Positions 33,910 through 47,716 of a DNA stretch of 64,000 bases are shown one piece after another (within the stretch, counting starts at the first letter, position 1; the number at the start of each line of letters is the position of its first letter). Position numbers and translations under genes: made by a program. The DNA comes from Ganaspis brasiliensis (lineage: Eukaryota > Arthropoda > Insecta > Hymenoptera > Figitidae): the NCBI GenBank assembly GCA_037103525.1, contig JAZKLR010000664.1, positions 372,001 through 436,000 on the forward strand, written 5' to 3'. The notes beneath the pieces were generated by a model. It saw only the letters and a list, made by a program, of their open reading frames with translations, searched no databases and was not told the origin of the DNA.

Positions 33910-36900
33910 CGTTTTCCTTCTTTACCTGCTTAATTTTCCTTAAGTCTATTACACCTTTTGCAAACAAGTGTAAATGGCTACTAGAAATAAAAGAGTTTGA
34001 TTTGTTTAACTGTAAAAAATAAACTTTAATTTTTCACTTTGCGAGAGGGTATTTAATGAATTCAAAATTCTAGAAAAATCATGTTTTTTTTCATCAACTA
34101 CTTAATTTTGAATAACTCTATTAGATCTTTTGCAAACAAGTGTAAATGGCGACTAGAAATAAAAGAGTTTGATTTGTTTAACTGTAAAAACTAAACTTTA
34201 ATTTTTCACTTTGCGAGAGGGTTTTTAAAAAATTCAAAATTCTAGAAAAATCATGTTTTTTTTCATCAACTACTTAATTTTGAATAACTCTATTAGATCT
34301 TTTGCAAACAAGTGTAAATGGCGTCTAGAAATAAAAGAGTTTGGTTTTTTTAACTGTAAAAAATAAACTTTAATTTTTCACTTTGCGAGAGGGTTTTTAA
34401 AAAATTCAAAATTCTAGAAAACTCACGTTTTCCTTCTTCACCTGCTTAATTTAGTTTAAGTCTATTAGCTCTTTTGCAAACAAGTGTAAATGGCGTCTAG
34501 AAATAAAAGAGTTTGGTTTGTTTAACAGTAAAAATTAAACTTTAATTTTTCACTTTGCGAGAGGGTTTTTAAAAAATTCAAAATTCTAGGAAACTCACGT
34601 TTTCCTTCTTTACCTGCTTAATTTTCCTTAAGTCTATTACACCTTTTGCAAACAAGTGTAAATGGCTACTAGAAATAAAAGAGTTTGATTTGTTTAACTG
34701 TAAAAAATAAACTTTAATTTTTTACTTTGGGATAGGTTTTTTAAAAAAGACAAAATTCTAGGAAACTCACGTTTTCCTTCTTCACCTGCTTAATTTTTAT
34801 TAAGTCTATTAGACCTTTTGCAAACAAGTGTAAATGGCGACTAGAAATAAAAGAGTTTGATTTGTTTAACTGTAAAAACTAAACTTTAATTTTTCACTTT
34901 GCGAGAGGGTTTTTAAAAAATTCAAAATTCTAGAAAAATCATGTTTTTTTTCATCAACTACTTAATTTTGAATAACTCTATTAGATCTTTTGCAAACAAG
35001 TGTAAATGGCGTCTAGAAATAAAAGAGTTTGGTTTTTTTAACTGTAAAAAATAAACTTTAATTTTTCACTTTGCGAGAGGGTTTTTAAAAAATTCAAAAT
35101 TCTAGAAAACTCACGTTTTCCTTCTTCACCTGCTTAATTTAGTTTAAGTCTATTAGCTTTTTTGCAAACAAGTGTAAATGGCGTCTAGAAATAAAAGGGT
35201 TTGGTTTGTTTAACAGTAAAAATTAAACTTTAATTTTTCACTTTGCGAAAGGGTTTTTAAAAAATTCAAAATTCTAGGAAACTCACGTTTTCCTTCTTTA
35301 CCTGCTTAATTTTCCTTAAGTCTATTATACCTTTTGCAAACAAGTGTAAATGGCGACTAGAAATAAAAGAGTTTGATTTGTTTAACTGTAAAAAATAAAC
35401 TTTAATTTTTCACTTTGCGAGAGGGTATTTAAAGAATTCATAATTCTAGAAAAATCATGTTTTCTTTCATCAACTGCTTAATTTTAAATAAGCCTATTAG
35501 ATCTTTTGCAAACAAGTGTAAATGGCGACCAGCAATAAAAGAGTTTGGTTTGTTTAACTGTAAAAAATAAACTTTAATTTGTTACTTTGGGATAGGGTTT
35601 TTAAGAAAGTCAAAATTCTAGGAAACTCACGTTTTCCTTCTTCACCTGCTTAATTTTCATTAAGTCTATTCGATCTTTTGCAAAGAAGTGTAAATGGCGA
35701 CTAGAAATAAAAGAGTTTGGTTTGTTTAACAGTAAAAATTAAACTTTAATTTTTCACTTTGCGAAAGGGTTTTTAAAAAATTCAAAATTCTAGGAAACTC
35801 ACGTTTTCCTTCTTTACCTGCTTAATTTTCCTTAAGTCTATTACACCTTTTGCAAACAAGTGTAAATGGCGACTAGAAATAAAAGAGTTTGATTTGTTTA
35901 ACTGTAAAAAATAAACTTTAATTTTTCACTTTGCGAGAGGGTATTTAAAGAATTCATAATTCTAGAAAAATCATGTTTTCTTTCATCAACTGCTTAATTT
36001 TGAATAAGCCTATTAGATCATTTCAAACAAGTGTAAATGGCGACCAGCAAAAAAAGAGTTTGGTTTGTTTAACTGTAAAAAATAAACTTTAATTTTTTAC
36101 TTTGGCATAGGGTTTTTAAAAAAGTCAAAATTCTAGGAAACTCACGTTTTCCTTCTTCAACTGCTTAATTTTGATTAAGTCTATTAGATCTTTTGCAAAC
36201 AAGTGTAAATGGCGACTAGAAATAAAAGAGTTTGGTTTGTTTAACAGTAAAAATTAAACTTTAATTTTTCACTTTGCGAGAGGGTTTTTAAAAAATTCAA
36301 AATTCTAGGAAACTCACGTTTTCCTTCTTTACCTGCTTAATTTTCCTTAAGTCTATTACACCTTTTGCAAACAAGTGTAAATGGCGACTAGAAATAAAAG
36401 AGTTTGATTTGTTTAACTGTAAAAAATAAACTTTAATTTTTCACTTTGCGAGAGGGTATTTAAAGAATTCATAATTCTAGAAAAATCATGTTTTCTTTCA
36501 TCGACTGCTTAATTTTAAATAAGCCTATTAGATCTTTTGCAAACAAGTGTAAATGGCGACCAGCAAAAAAAGAGTTTGGTTTGTTTAACTGTAAAAAATA
36601 AACTTTAATTTTTTACTTTGGGATAGGGTTTTTAAAAAAGTCAAAATTCTAGGAAACTCACGTTTTCCTTCTTCACCTGCTTAATTTAGTTTAAGTCTAT
36701 TAGCTCTTTTGCAAACAAGTGTAAATGGCGTCTAGAAATAAAAGAGTTTGGTTTGTTTAACAGTAAAAATTAAACTTTAATTTTTCACTTTGCGAAAGGG
36801 TTTTTAAAAAATTCAAAATTCTAGGAAACTCACGTTTTCCTTCTTTACCTGCTTAATTTTCCTTAAGTCTATTAGACCTTTTGCAAACAAGTGTAAATGG

Positions 36901-37467
36901 CGACTAGAAATAAAAGAGTTTGATTTGTTTAACTGTAAAAAATAAACTTTAATTTTTCACTTTGCGAGAGGGTATTTAAAGAATTCATAATTCTAGAAAA
37001 ATCATGTTTTCTTTCATCAACTGCTTAATTTTAAATAAGCCTATTAGATCTTTTGCAAACAAGTGTAAATGGCGACCAGCAATAAAAGAGTTTGGTTTGT
37101 TTAACTGTAAAAAATAAACTTTAATTTGTTACTTTGGGATAGGGTTTTTAAGAAAGTCAAAATTCTAGGAAACTCACGTTTTCCTTCTTCACCTGCTTAA
37201 TTTTCATTAAGTCTATTCGATCTTTTGCAAAGAAGTGTAAATGGCGACTAGAAATAAAAGAGTTTGGTTTGTTTAACAGTAAAAATTAAACTTTAATTTT
37301 TCACTTTGCGAGAGGGTTTTTAAAAAATTCAAAATTCTAGGAAACTCACGTTTTCCTTCTTTACCTGCTTAATTTTCCTTAAGTCTATTACACCTTTTGC
37401 AAACAAGTGTAAATGGCGACTAGAAATAAAAGAGTTTGATTTGTTTAACTGTAAAAAATAAACTTTA
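33910..37467. repeat. Domain B monomers, P-Q-R-S mixture
   Basis: A mostly regular succession of P, Q, R and S monomers with X-like first halves ('ttagtttaag', 'agctctt') at about 34,450, 35,130 and 36,680. A private 'atttgttacttt' with 'taagaaagtc' appears at 35,581 and again 1,547 bp (9 monomers) away at 37,128, so part of the stretch is duplicated. A one-base deletion 'atttcaaac' occurs near 36,020. There are no genes. Confidence 0.75.
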
Positions 37468-40404
37468 ATTTTTCACTTTGCGAGAGGGTATTTAAAGAAT
37501 TCATAATTCTAGAAAAATCATGTTTTCTTTCATCAACTGCTTAATTTTAAATAAGCCTATTAGATCTTTTGCAAACAAGTGTAAATGGCGACCAGCAAAA
37601 AAAGAGTTTGGTTTGTTTAACTGTAAAAAATAAACTTTAATTTTTTACTTTGGGATAGGGTTTTTAAAAAAGTCAAAATTCTAGGAAACTCACGTTTTCC
37701 TTCTTCAACTGCTTAATTTTGATTAAGTCTATTAGATCTTTTGCAAACAAGTGTAAATGGGGACCAGCAATAAAAGAGTTTGGTTTGTTTAACTGTAAAA
37801 AATAAACTTTAATTTTTTACTTTGGGATAGGTTTTTTAAAAAAGTCAAAATTCTAGGAAACTCACGTTTTCCTTCTTCACCTGCTTAATTTTATTAAGTC
37901 TATTCGATCTTTTGCAAAGAAGTGTAAATGGCGACTAGAAATAAAAGAGTTTGGTTTGTTTAACAGTAAAAATTAAACTTTAATTTTTCACTTTGCGAGA
38001 GGGTTTTTAAAAAATTCAAAATTCTAGGAAACTCACGTTTTCCTTCTTTACCTGCTTAATTTTCCTTAAGTCTATTACACCTTTTGCAAACAAGTGTAAA
38101 TGGCTACTAGAAATAAAAGAGTTTGATTTGTTTAACTGTAAAAAATAAACTTTAATTTTTCACTTTGCGAGAGGGTATTTAATGAATTCAAAATTCTAGA
38201 AAAATCATGTTTTTTTTCATCAACTACTTAATTTTGAATAACTCTATTAGATCTTTTGCAAACAAGTGTAAATGGCGTCTAGAAATAAAAAAATTGTGTG
38301 GTTTTTTTAACTGTAAAAAATAAACTTTAATTTTTCACTTTGCGAGAGGGTTTTTAAAAAATTCAAAATTCTAGGAAAATCATGTTTTCTTTCTTCAACT
38401 GCTTAATTTTGATTAAGTCTATTAGATCTTTTGCAAACAAGTGTAAATGGCGACCAGCAATAAAAGAGTTTGGTTTGTTTAACTGTAAAAAATAAACTTT
38501 AATTTTTTACTTTGGGATAGGGTTTTTAAAAAAGTCAAAATTCTAGGAAACTCACGTTTTCCTTCTTCACCTGCTTAATTTTTATTAAGTCTATTCGATC
38601 TTTTGCAAAGAAGTGTAAATGGCGACTAGAAATAAAAGAGTTTGGTTTGTTTAACAGTAAAAATTAAACTTTAATTTTTCACTTTGCGAAAGGGTTTTTA
38701 AAAACTTCAAAATTCTAGGAAACTCACGTTTTCCTTCTTTACCTGCTTAATTTTCCTTAAGTCTATTAGACCTTTTGCAAACAAGTGTAAATGGCGACTA
38801 GAAATAAAAGAGTTTGGTTTGTTTAACTGTAAAAAATAAACATTAATTTTTCACTTTGCGAGAGGGTATTTAAAGAATTCATAATTCTAGAAAAATCATG
38901 TTTTCTTTCATCAACTGCTTAATTTTAAATAAGCCTATTAGATCTTTTGCAAACAAGTGTAAATGGCGACCAGCAAAAAAAGAGTTTGGTTTGTTTAACT
39001 GTAAAAAATAAACTTTAATTTTTTACTTTGGGATAGGGTTTTTAAAAAAGTCAAAATTCTAGGAAACTCACGTTTTCCTTCTTCAACTGCTTAATTTTGA
39101 TTAAGTCTATTAGATCTTTTGCAAACAAGTGTAAATGGGGACCAGCAATAAAAGAGTTTGGTTTGTTTAACTGTAAAAAATAAACTTTAATTTTTTACTT
39201 TGGGATAGGTTTTTTAAAAAAGTCAAAATTCTAGGAAACTCACGTTTTCCTTCTTCACCTGCTTAATTTTCATTAAGTCTATTCGATCTTTTGCAAAGAA
39301 GTGTAAATGGCGACTAGAAATAAAAGAGTTTGGTTTGTTTAACAGTAAAAATTAAACTTTAATTTTTCACTTTGCGAGAGGGTTTTTAAAAAATTCAAAA
39401 TTCTAGGAAACTCACGTTTTCCTTCTTTACCTGCTTAATTTTCCTTAAGTCTATTACACCTTTTGCAAACAAGTGTAAATGGCTACTAGAAATAAAAGAG
39501 TTTGATTTGTTTAACTGTAAAAAATAAACTTTAATTTTTCACTTTGCGAGAGGGTATTTAATGAATTCAAAATTCTAGAAAAATCATGTTTTTTTTCATC
39601 AACTACTTAATTTTGAATAACTCTATTAGATCTTTTGCAAACAAGTGTAAATGGCGTCTAGAAATAAAAAAATTGTGTGGTTTTTTTAACTGTAAAAAAT
39701 AAACTTTAATTTTTCACTTTGCGAGAGGGTTTTTAAAAAATTCAAAATTCTAGGAAAATCATGTTTTCTTTCTTCAACTGCTTAATTTTGATTAAGTCTA
39801 TTAGATCTTTTGCAAACAAGTGTAAATGGCGACCAGCAATAAAAGAGTTTGGTTTGTTTAACTGTAAAAAATAAACTTTAATTTTTTACTTTGGGATAGG
39901 GTTTTTAAAAAAGTCAAAATTCTAGGAAACTCACGTTTTCCTTCTTCACCTGCTTAATTTTTATTAAGTCTATTCGATCTTTTGCAAAGAAGTGTAAATG
40001 GCGACTAGAAATAAAAGAGTTTGGTTTGTTTAACAGTAAAAATTAAACTTTAATTTTTCACTTTGCGAAAGGGTTTTTAAAAACTTCAAAATTCTAGGAA
40101 ACTCACGTTTTCCTTCTTTACCTGCTTAATTTTCCTTAAGTCTATTAGACCTTTTGCAAACAAGTGTAAATGGCGACTAGAAATAAAAGAGTTTGGTTTG
40201 TTTAACTGTAAAAAATAAACATTAATTTTTCACTTTGCGAGAGGGTATTTAAAGAATTCATAATTCTAGAAAAATCATGTTTTCTTTCATCAACTGCTTA
40301 ATTTTAAATAAGCCTATTAGATCTTTTGCAAACAAGTGTAAATGGCGACCAGCAAAAAAAGAGTTTGGTTTGTTTAACTGTAAAAAATAAACTTTAATTT
40401 TTTA
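37468..40404. repeat. 8-mer HOR (about 1,378 bp), two copies plus
   Basis: Markers recur 1,378-1,379 bp apart: 'atggggacc' at 37,759 and 39,137, and 'aaattgtgtgg' at 38,291 and 39,670. The match runs from about 37,468 until 'cacctgc' replaces 'aactgc' just after 40,404, giving slightly more than two copies. The S monomer here is distinctive, with 'aaaaaaattgtgtgg' two bases longer than the usual 'aaaagagtgtgg'. Confidence 0.8.
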
Positions 40405-42690
40405 CTTTGGGATAGGTTTTTTAAAAAAGTCAAAATTCTAGGAAACTCACGTTTTCCTTCTTCACCTGCTTAATTTTCATTAAGTCTATTCGATCTTTTG
40501 CAAAGAAGTGTAAATGGCGACTAGAAATAAAAGAGTTTGGTTTGTTTAACAGTAAAAATTAAACTTTAATTTTTCACTTTGCGAGAGGGTTTTTAAAAAA
40601 TTCAAAATTCTAGGAAACTCACGTTTTCCTTCTTTACCTGCTTAATTTTCCTTAAGTCTATTACACCTTTTGCAAACAAGTGTAAATGGCTACTAGAAAT
40701 AAAAGAGTTTGATTTGTTTAACTGTAAAAAATAAACTTTAATTTTTCACTTTGCGAGAGGGTATTTAATGAATTCAAAATTCTAGAAAAATCATGTTTTT
40801 TTTCATCAACTACTTAATTTTGAATAACTCTATTAGATCTTTTGCAAACAAGTGTAAATGGCGTCTAGAAATAAAAAAATTGTGTGGTTTTTTTAACTGT
40901 AAAAAATAAACTTTAATTTTTCACTTTGCGAGAGGGTTTTTAAAAAATTCAAAATTCTAGGAAAATCATGTTTTCTTTCTTCAACTGCTTAATTTTGATA
41001 AAGTCTATTAGATCTTTTGCGAACAAGTGTAAATGGCGACCAGCAATAAAAGAGTTTGGTTTGTTTAACTGTAAAAAATAAACTTTAATTTTTTACTTTG
41101 GGATAGGTTTTTTAAAAAAGACAAAATTCTAGGAAACTCACGTTTTCCTTCTTCACCTGCTTAATTTTTATTAAGTCTATTAGACCTTTTGCAAACAAGT
41201 GTAAATGGCGACTAGAAATAAAAGAGTTTGATTTGTTTAACTGTAAAAACTAAACTTTAATTTTTCACTTTGCGAGAGGGTTTTTAAAAAATTCAAAATT
41301 CTAGAAAAATCATGTTTTTTTTCATCAACTACTTAATTTTGAATAACTCTATTAGATCTTTTGCAAACAAGTGTAAATGGCGTCTAGAAATAAAAGAGTT
41401 TGGTTTTTTTAACTGTAAAAAATAAACTTTAATTTTTCACTTTGCGAGAGGGTTTTTAAAAAATTCAAAATTCTAGAAAACTCACGTTTTCCTTCTTCAC
41501 CTGCTTAATTTAGTTTAAGTCTATTAGCTCTTTTGCAAACAAGTGTAAATGGCGTCTAGAAATAAAAGAGTTTGGTTTGTTTAACAGTAAAAATTAAACT
41601 TTAATTTTTCACTTTGCGAAAGGGTTTTTAAAAACTTCAAAATTCTAGGAAACTCACGTTTTCCTTCTTTACCTGCTTAATTTTCCTTAAGTCTATTAGA
41701 CCTTTTGCAAACAAGTGTAAATGGCGACTAGAAATAAAAGAGTTTGGTTTGTTTAACTGTAAAAAATAAACATTAATTTTTCACTTTGCGAGAGGGTATT
41801 TAAAGAATTCATAATTCTAGAAAAATCATGTTTTCTTTCATCAACTGCTTAATTTTAAATAAGCCTATTAGATCTTTTGCAAACAAGTGTAAATGGCGAC
41901 CAGCAAAAAAAGAGTTTGGTTTGTTTAACTGTAAAAAATAAACTTTAATTTTTTACTTTGGGATAGGGTTTTTAAAAAAGTCAAAATTCTAGGAAACTCA
42001 CGTTTTCCTTCTTCAACTGCTTAATTTTGATTAAGTCTATTAGATCTTTTGCAAACAAGTGTAAATGGGGACCAGCAATAAAAGAGTTTGGTTTGTTTAA
42101 CTGTAAAAAATAAACTTTAATTTTTTACTTTGGGATAGGTTTTTTAAAAAAGTCAAAATTCTAGGAAACTCACGTTTTCCTTCTTCACCTGCTTAATTTT
42201 CATTAAGTCTATTCGATCTTTTGCAAAGAAGTGTAAATGGCGACTAGAAATAAAAGAGTTTGGTTTGTTTAACAGTAAAAATTAAACTTTAATTTTTCAC
42301 TTTGCGAGAGGGTTTTTAAAAAATTCAAAATTCTAGGAAACTCACGTTTTCCTTCTTTACCTGCTTAATTTTCCTTAAGTCTATTACACCTTTTGCAAAC
42401 AAGTGTAAATGGCTACTAGAAATAAAAGAGTTTGATTTGTTTAACTGTAAAAAATAAACTTTAATTTTTCACTTTGCGAGAGGGTATTTAATGAATTCAA
42501 AATTCTAGAAAAATCATGTTTTTTTTCATCAACTACTTAATTTTGAATAACTCTATTAGATCTTTTGCAAACAAGTGTAAATGGCGTCTAGAAATAAAAA
42601 AATTGTGTGGTTTTTTTAACTGTAAAAAATAAACTTTAATTTTTCACTTTGCGAGAGGGTTTTTAAAAAATTCAAAATTCTAGGAAAATC
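38621..42690. repeat. Duplicated block at 2,930-bp offset (17 monomers)
   Basis: About 38,621-39,760 matches 41,551-42,690. The copies share 'aaaacttcaaaa' (38,701 and 41,631), 'taaacattaat', 'atggggacc' (39,137 and 42,067) and 'aaattgtgtgg' (39,670 and 42,600). This overlaps the 1,378-bp HOR on the left and the 1,723-bp duplication on the right, so the order of events is layered. Confidence 0.75.
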
Positions 42691-43343
42691 ATGTTTTCTT
42701 TCTTCAACTGCTTAATTTTGATAAAGTCTATTAGATCTTTTGCGAACAAGTGTAAATGGCGACCAGCAATAAAAGAGTTCGGTTTGTTTAACTGTAAAAA
42801 ATAAACTTTAATTTTTTACTTTGGGATAGGTTTTTTAAAAAAGACAAAATTCTAGGAAACTCACGTTTTCCTTCTTCACCTGCTTAATTTTTATTAAGTC
42901 TATTAGACCTTTTGCAAACAAGTGTAAATGGCGACTAGAAATAAAAGAGTTTGATTTGTTTAACTGTAAAAACTAAACTTTAATTTTTCACTTTGCGAGA
43001 GGGTTTTTAAAAAATTCAAAATTCTAGAAAAATCATGTTTTTTTTCATCAACTACTTAATTTTGAATAACTCTATTAGATCTTTTGCAAACAAGTGTAAA
43101 TGGCGTCTAGAAATAAAAGAGTTTGGTTTTTTTAACTGTAAAAAATAAACTTTAATTTTTCACTTTGCGAGAGGGTTTTTAAAAAATTCAAAATTCTAGA
43201 AAACTCACGTTTTCCTTCTTCACCTGCTTAATTTAGTTTAAGTCTATTAGCTCTTTTGCAAACAAGTGTAAATGGCGTCTAGAAATAAAAGAGTTTGGTT
43301 TGTTTAACAGTAAAAATTAAACTTTAATTTTTCACTTTGCGAA
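40370..43343. repeat. Duplicated block at 1,723-bp offset (10 monomers)
   Basis: About 40,370-41,620 matches 42,093-43,343. Shared rare variants are 'gataaagtc' (40,998 and 42,720), 'ttgcgaacaag', 'aagacaaaattc' (41,118 and 42,841) and 'aaattgtgtgg' (40,877 and 42,600). The copies differ by 'gagttcgg' near 42,778 against 'gagtttgg'. The 'aagacaaaa' variant also occurs once earlier, near 34,746. Confidence 0.78.
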
Positions 43344-46300
43344 AGGGTTTTTAAAAAATTCAAAATTCTAGGAAACTCACGTTTTCCTTCTTTACCTGCT
43401 TAATTTTCCTTAAGTCTATTAGACCTTTTGCAAACAAGTGTAAATGGCGACTAGAAATAAAAGAGTTTGATTTGTTTAACTGTAAAAAATAAACTTTAAT
43501 TTTTCACTTTGCGAGAGGGTATTTAAAGAATTCATAATTCTAGAAAAATCATGTTTTCTTTCATCAACTGCTTAATTTTAAATAAGCCTATTAGATCTTT
43601 TGCAAACAAGTGTAAATGGCGACCAGCAATAAAAGAGTTTGGTTTGTTTAACTGTAAAAAATAAACTTTAATTTGTTACTTTGGGATAGGGTTTTTAAGA
43701 AAGTCAAAATTCTAGGAAACTCACGTTTTCCTTCTTCACCTGCTTAATTTTCATTAAGTCTATTCGATCTTTTGCAAAGAAGTGTAAATGGCGACTAGAA
43801 ATAAAAGAGTTTGGTTTGTTTAACAGTAAAAATTAAACTTTAATTTTTCACTTTGCGAGAGGGTTTTTAAAAAATTCAAAATTCTAGGAAACTCACGTTT
43901 TCCTTCTTTACCTGCTTAATTTTCCTTAAGTCTATTACACCTTTTGCAAACAAGTGTAAATGGCGACTAGAAATAAAAGAGTTTGATTTGTTTAACTGTA
44001 AAAAATAAACTTTAATTTTTCACTTTGCGAGAGGGTATTTAAAGAATTCATAATTCTAGAAAAATCATGTTTTCTTTCATCAACTGCTTAATTTTGAATA
44101 AGCCTATTAGATCATTTGCAAACAAGTGTAAATGGCGACCAGCAAAAAAAGAGTTTGGTTTGTTTAACTGTAAAAAATAAACTTTAATTTTTTACTTTGG
44201 GATAGGGTTTTTAAAAAAGTCAAAATTCTAGGAAACTCACGTTTTCCTTCTTCAACTGCTTAATTTTGATTAAGTCTATTAGATCTTTTGCAAACAAGTG
44301 TAAATGGCGACCAGCAATAAAAGAGTTTGGTTTGTTTAACTGTAAAAAATAAACTTTAATTTTTTACTTTGGGATAGGGTTTTTAAAAAAGTCAAAATTC
44401 TAGGAAACTCACGTTTTCCTTCTTCACCTGCTTAATTTTCATTAAGTCTATTCGATCTTTTGCAAAGAAGTGTAAATGGCGACTAGAAATAAAAGAGTTT
44501 TGTTTGTTTAACAGTAAAAATTAAACTTTAATTTTTCACTTTGCGAGAGGGTTTTTAAAAAATTCAAAATTCTAGGAAACTCACGTTTTCCTTCTTTACC
44601 TGCATAATTTTCCTTAAGTCTATTACACCTTTTGCAAACAAGTGTAAATGGCTACTAGAAATAAAAGAGTTTGATTTGTTTAACTGTAAAAAAAAAACTT
44701 TAATTTTTCACTTTGCCAGAGGGTATTTAAAGAGTTCAAAATTCTAGAAAAATCATGTTTTTTTTCATCAACTACTTAATTTTGAATAACTCTATTAGAT
44801 CTTTTGCAAACAAGTGTAAATGGCGTCTAGAAATAAAAGAGTTTGGTTTTTTTATCTGTAAAAAATAAACTTTAATTTTTCACTTTGCGAGAAGGTTTTT
44901 AAAAAATTCAAAATTCTAGGAAAATCATGTTTTCTTTCTTCAACTGCTTAATTTTGATTAAGTCTATTAGATCTTTTGCAAACAAGTGTAAATGGCGTCT
45001 AGAAATAAAAGAGTTTGGTTTTTTTAACTGTAAAAAATAAACTTTAATTTTTCACTTTGCGAGAGGGTTTTTAAAAAATTCAAAATTCTAGAAAACTCAC
45101 GTTTTCCTTCTTCACCTGCTTAATTTAGTTTAAGTCTATTAGCTCTTTTGCAAACAAGTGTAAATGGCGTCTAGAAATAAAAGAGTTTGGTTTGTTTAAC
45201 AGTAAAAATTAAACTTTAATTTTTCACTTTGGGATAGGTTTTTTAAAAAAGTCAAAATTCTAGGAAACTCACGTTTTCCTTCTTCACCTGCTTAATTTTC
45301 ATTAAGTCTATTAGACCTTTTGCAAACAAGTGTAAATGGCGACTAGAAATAAAAGAGTTTGATTTGTTTAACTGTAAAAAATAAACTTTAATTTTTCACT
45401 TTGCGAGAGGGTATTTAAAGAATTCATAATTCTAGAAAAATCATGTTTTCTTTCATCAACTGCTTAATTTTAAATAAGCCTATTAGATCTTTTGCAAACA
45501 AGTGTAAATGGCGACCAGCAAAAAAAGAGTTTGGTTTGTTTAACTGTAAAAAATAAACTTTAATTTTTTACTTTGGGATAGGGTTTTTAAAAAAGTCAAA
45601 ATTCTAGGAAACTCACGTTTTCCTTCTTCAACTGCTTAATTTTGATTAAGTCTATTAGATCTTTTGCAAACAAGTGTAAATGGTGACCAGCAATAAAAGA
45701 GTTTGGTTTGTTTAACTGTAAAAAATAAACTTTAATTTTTTACTTTGGGATAGGGTTTTTAAAAAAGTCAAAATTCTAGGAAAATCATGTTTTCCTTCTT
45801 CACCTGCTTAATTTTCATTAAGTCTATTCGATCTTTTGCAAAGAAGTGTAAATGGCGACTAGAAATAAAAGAGTTTGGTTTGTTTAACAGTAAAAATTAA
45901 ACTTTAATTTTTCATTTTGCGAAAGGGTTTTTAAAAAATTCAAAATTCTAGGAAACTCACGTTTTCCTTCTTTACCTGCTTAATTTTCCTTAAGTCTATT
46001 AGACCTTTTGCAAACAAGTGTAAATGGCGACTAGAAATAAAAGAGTTTGATTTGTTTAACTGTAAAAAATAAACTTTAATTTTTCACTTTGCGAGAGGGT
46101 ATTTAAAGAATTCATAATTCTAGAAAAATCATGTTTTCTTTCATCAACTACTTAATTTTAAATAAGCCTATTAGATCTTTTGCAAACAAGTGTAAATGGC
46201 GACCAGCAAAAAAAGTGTTTTTTTTGTTTAACTGTAAAAAATAAACATTAATTTTTTACTTTGGGATAGGGTTTTTAAAAAAGTCAAAATTCTAGGAAAC

Positions 46301-47716
46301 TCACGTTTTCCTTCTTTAACTGCTTAATTTTGATTAAGTCTATTAGATCTTTTGCAAACAAGTGTAAATGGCGACCAGCAATAAAAGAGTTTGGTTTGTT
46401 TAACTGTAAAAAATGAACTTTAATTTTCCACTTTGGGAGAGGGTATTTAAATAATTCAAAATTCTAGGAAAATCATGTTTTCCTTCTTCAACTGCTTAAT
46501 TTTGATTAAGTCTATTAGATCATTTGCAAACAAGTGTAAATGGCGACCAGCAATTAAAGAGTTTGGTTTGTTTAACTGTAAAAAATAAACTTTAATTTTT
46601 TACTTTGGGATAGGGTTTTTAAAAAAGTCAAAATTCTAGGAAACTCACGTTTTCCTTCTTCACCTGCTTAATTTTCATTAAGTCTATTCGATCCTTTGCA
46701 AAGAAGTGTAAATGGCGACTACAAATAAAAGAGTTTGGTTTGTTTAACAGTAAAAATTAAACTTTAATTTTTCACTTTGCGAAAGGGTTTTTAAAAAATT
46801 CAAAATTCTAGGAAACTCACGTTTTCCTTCTTTACCTGCTTAATTTTCCTTAAGTCTATTAGACCTTTTGCAAACAAGTGTAAATGGCGACTAGAAATAA
46901 AAGAGTTTGGTTTGTTTAACTGTAAAAAATAAACTTTAATTTTTCACTTTGCGAGAGGGTATTTAAAGAATTCATAATTCTAGAAAAATCATGTTTTCTT
47001 TCATCAACTGCTTAATTTTAAATAAGCCTATTAGATCTTTTGCAAACAAGTGTAAATGGCGACCAGCAAAAAAAGAGTTTGGTTTGTTTAACTGTAAAAA
47101 ATAAACTTTAATTTTTTACTTTGGGATAGGGTTTTTAAAAAAGTCAAAATTCTAGGAAACTCACGTTTTCCTTCTTCAACAACTTAATTTTGATTAAGTC
47201 TATTAGATCTTTTGCAAACAAGTGTAAATGGCGACCAGCAATAAAAGAGTTTGGTTTGTTTAACTGTAAAAAATAAACTTTAATTTTTTACTTTGGGATA
47301 GGGTTTTTAAAAAAGTCAAAATTCTAGGAAACTCACGTTTTCCTTCTTCACCTGCTTAATTTTCATTAAGTCTATTCGATCTTTTGCAAAGAAGTGTAAA
47401 TGGCGACTAGAAATAAAAGAGTTTGGTTTGTTTAACAGTAAAAATTAAACTTTAATTTTTCACTTTGCAAGAGGGTTTTTAAAAAATTCAAAATTCTAGG
47501 AAACTCACGTTTTCCTTCTTTACCTGCTTAATTTTCCTTAAGTCTATTACACCTTTTGCAAACAAGTGTAAATGGCTACTAGAAATAAAAGAGTCTGATT
47601 TGTTTAACTGTAAAAAATAAACTTTAATTTTTAACTTTGCGAGAGGGTATTTAATGAATTCAAAATTCTAGAAAAATCATGTTTTTTTTCATCAACTACT
47701 TAATTTTGAATAACTC
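43344..47716. repeat. Domain B monomers, mixed order
   Basis: A P-Q-R-S mixture without a clear short HOR. About 43,202-44,810 resembles 36,655-38,270 at a 6,547-bp offset (38 monomers), sharing 'atttgttacttt' (37,128 and 43,675), though with several substitutions. Single-copy variants include 'aaaaaaaaactttaat' near 44,690, 'tttgccagag' near 44,713, 'aaaagtgttttttttg' near 46,213 and 'tcaacaact' near 47,176. No gene or insertion was seen. Confidence 0.72.
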
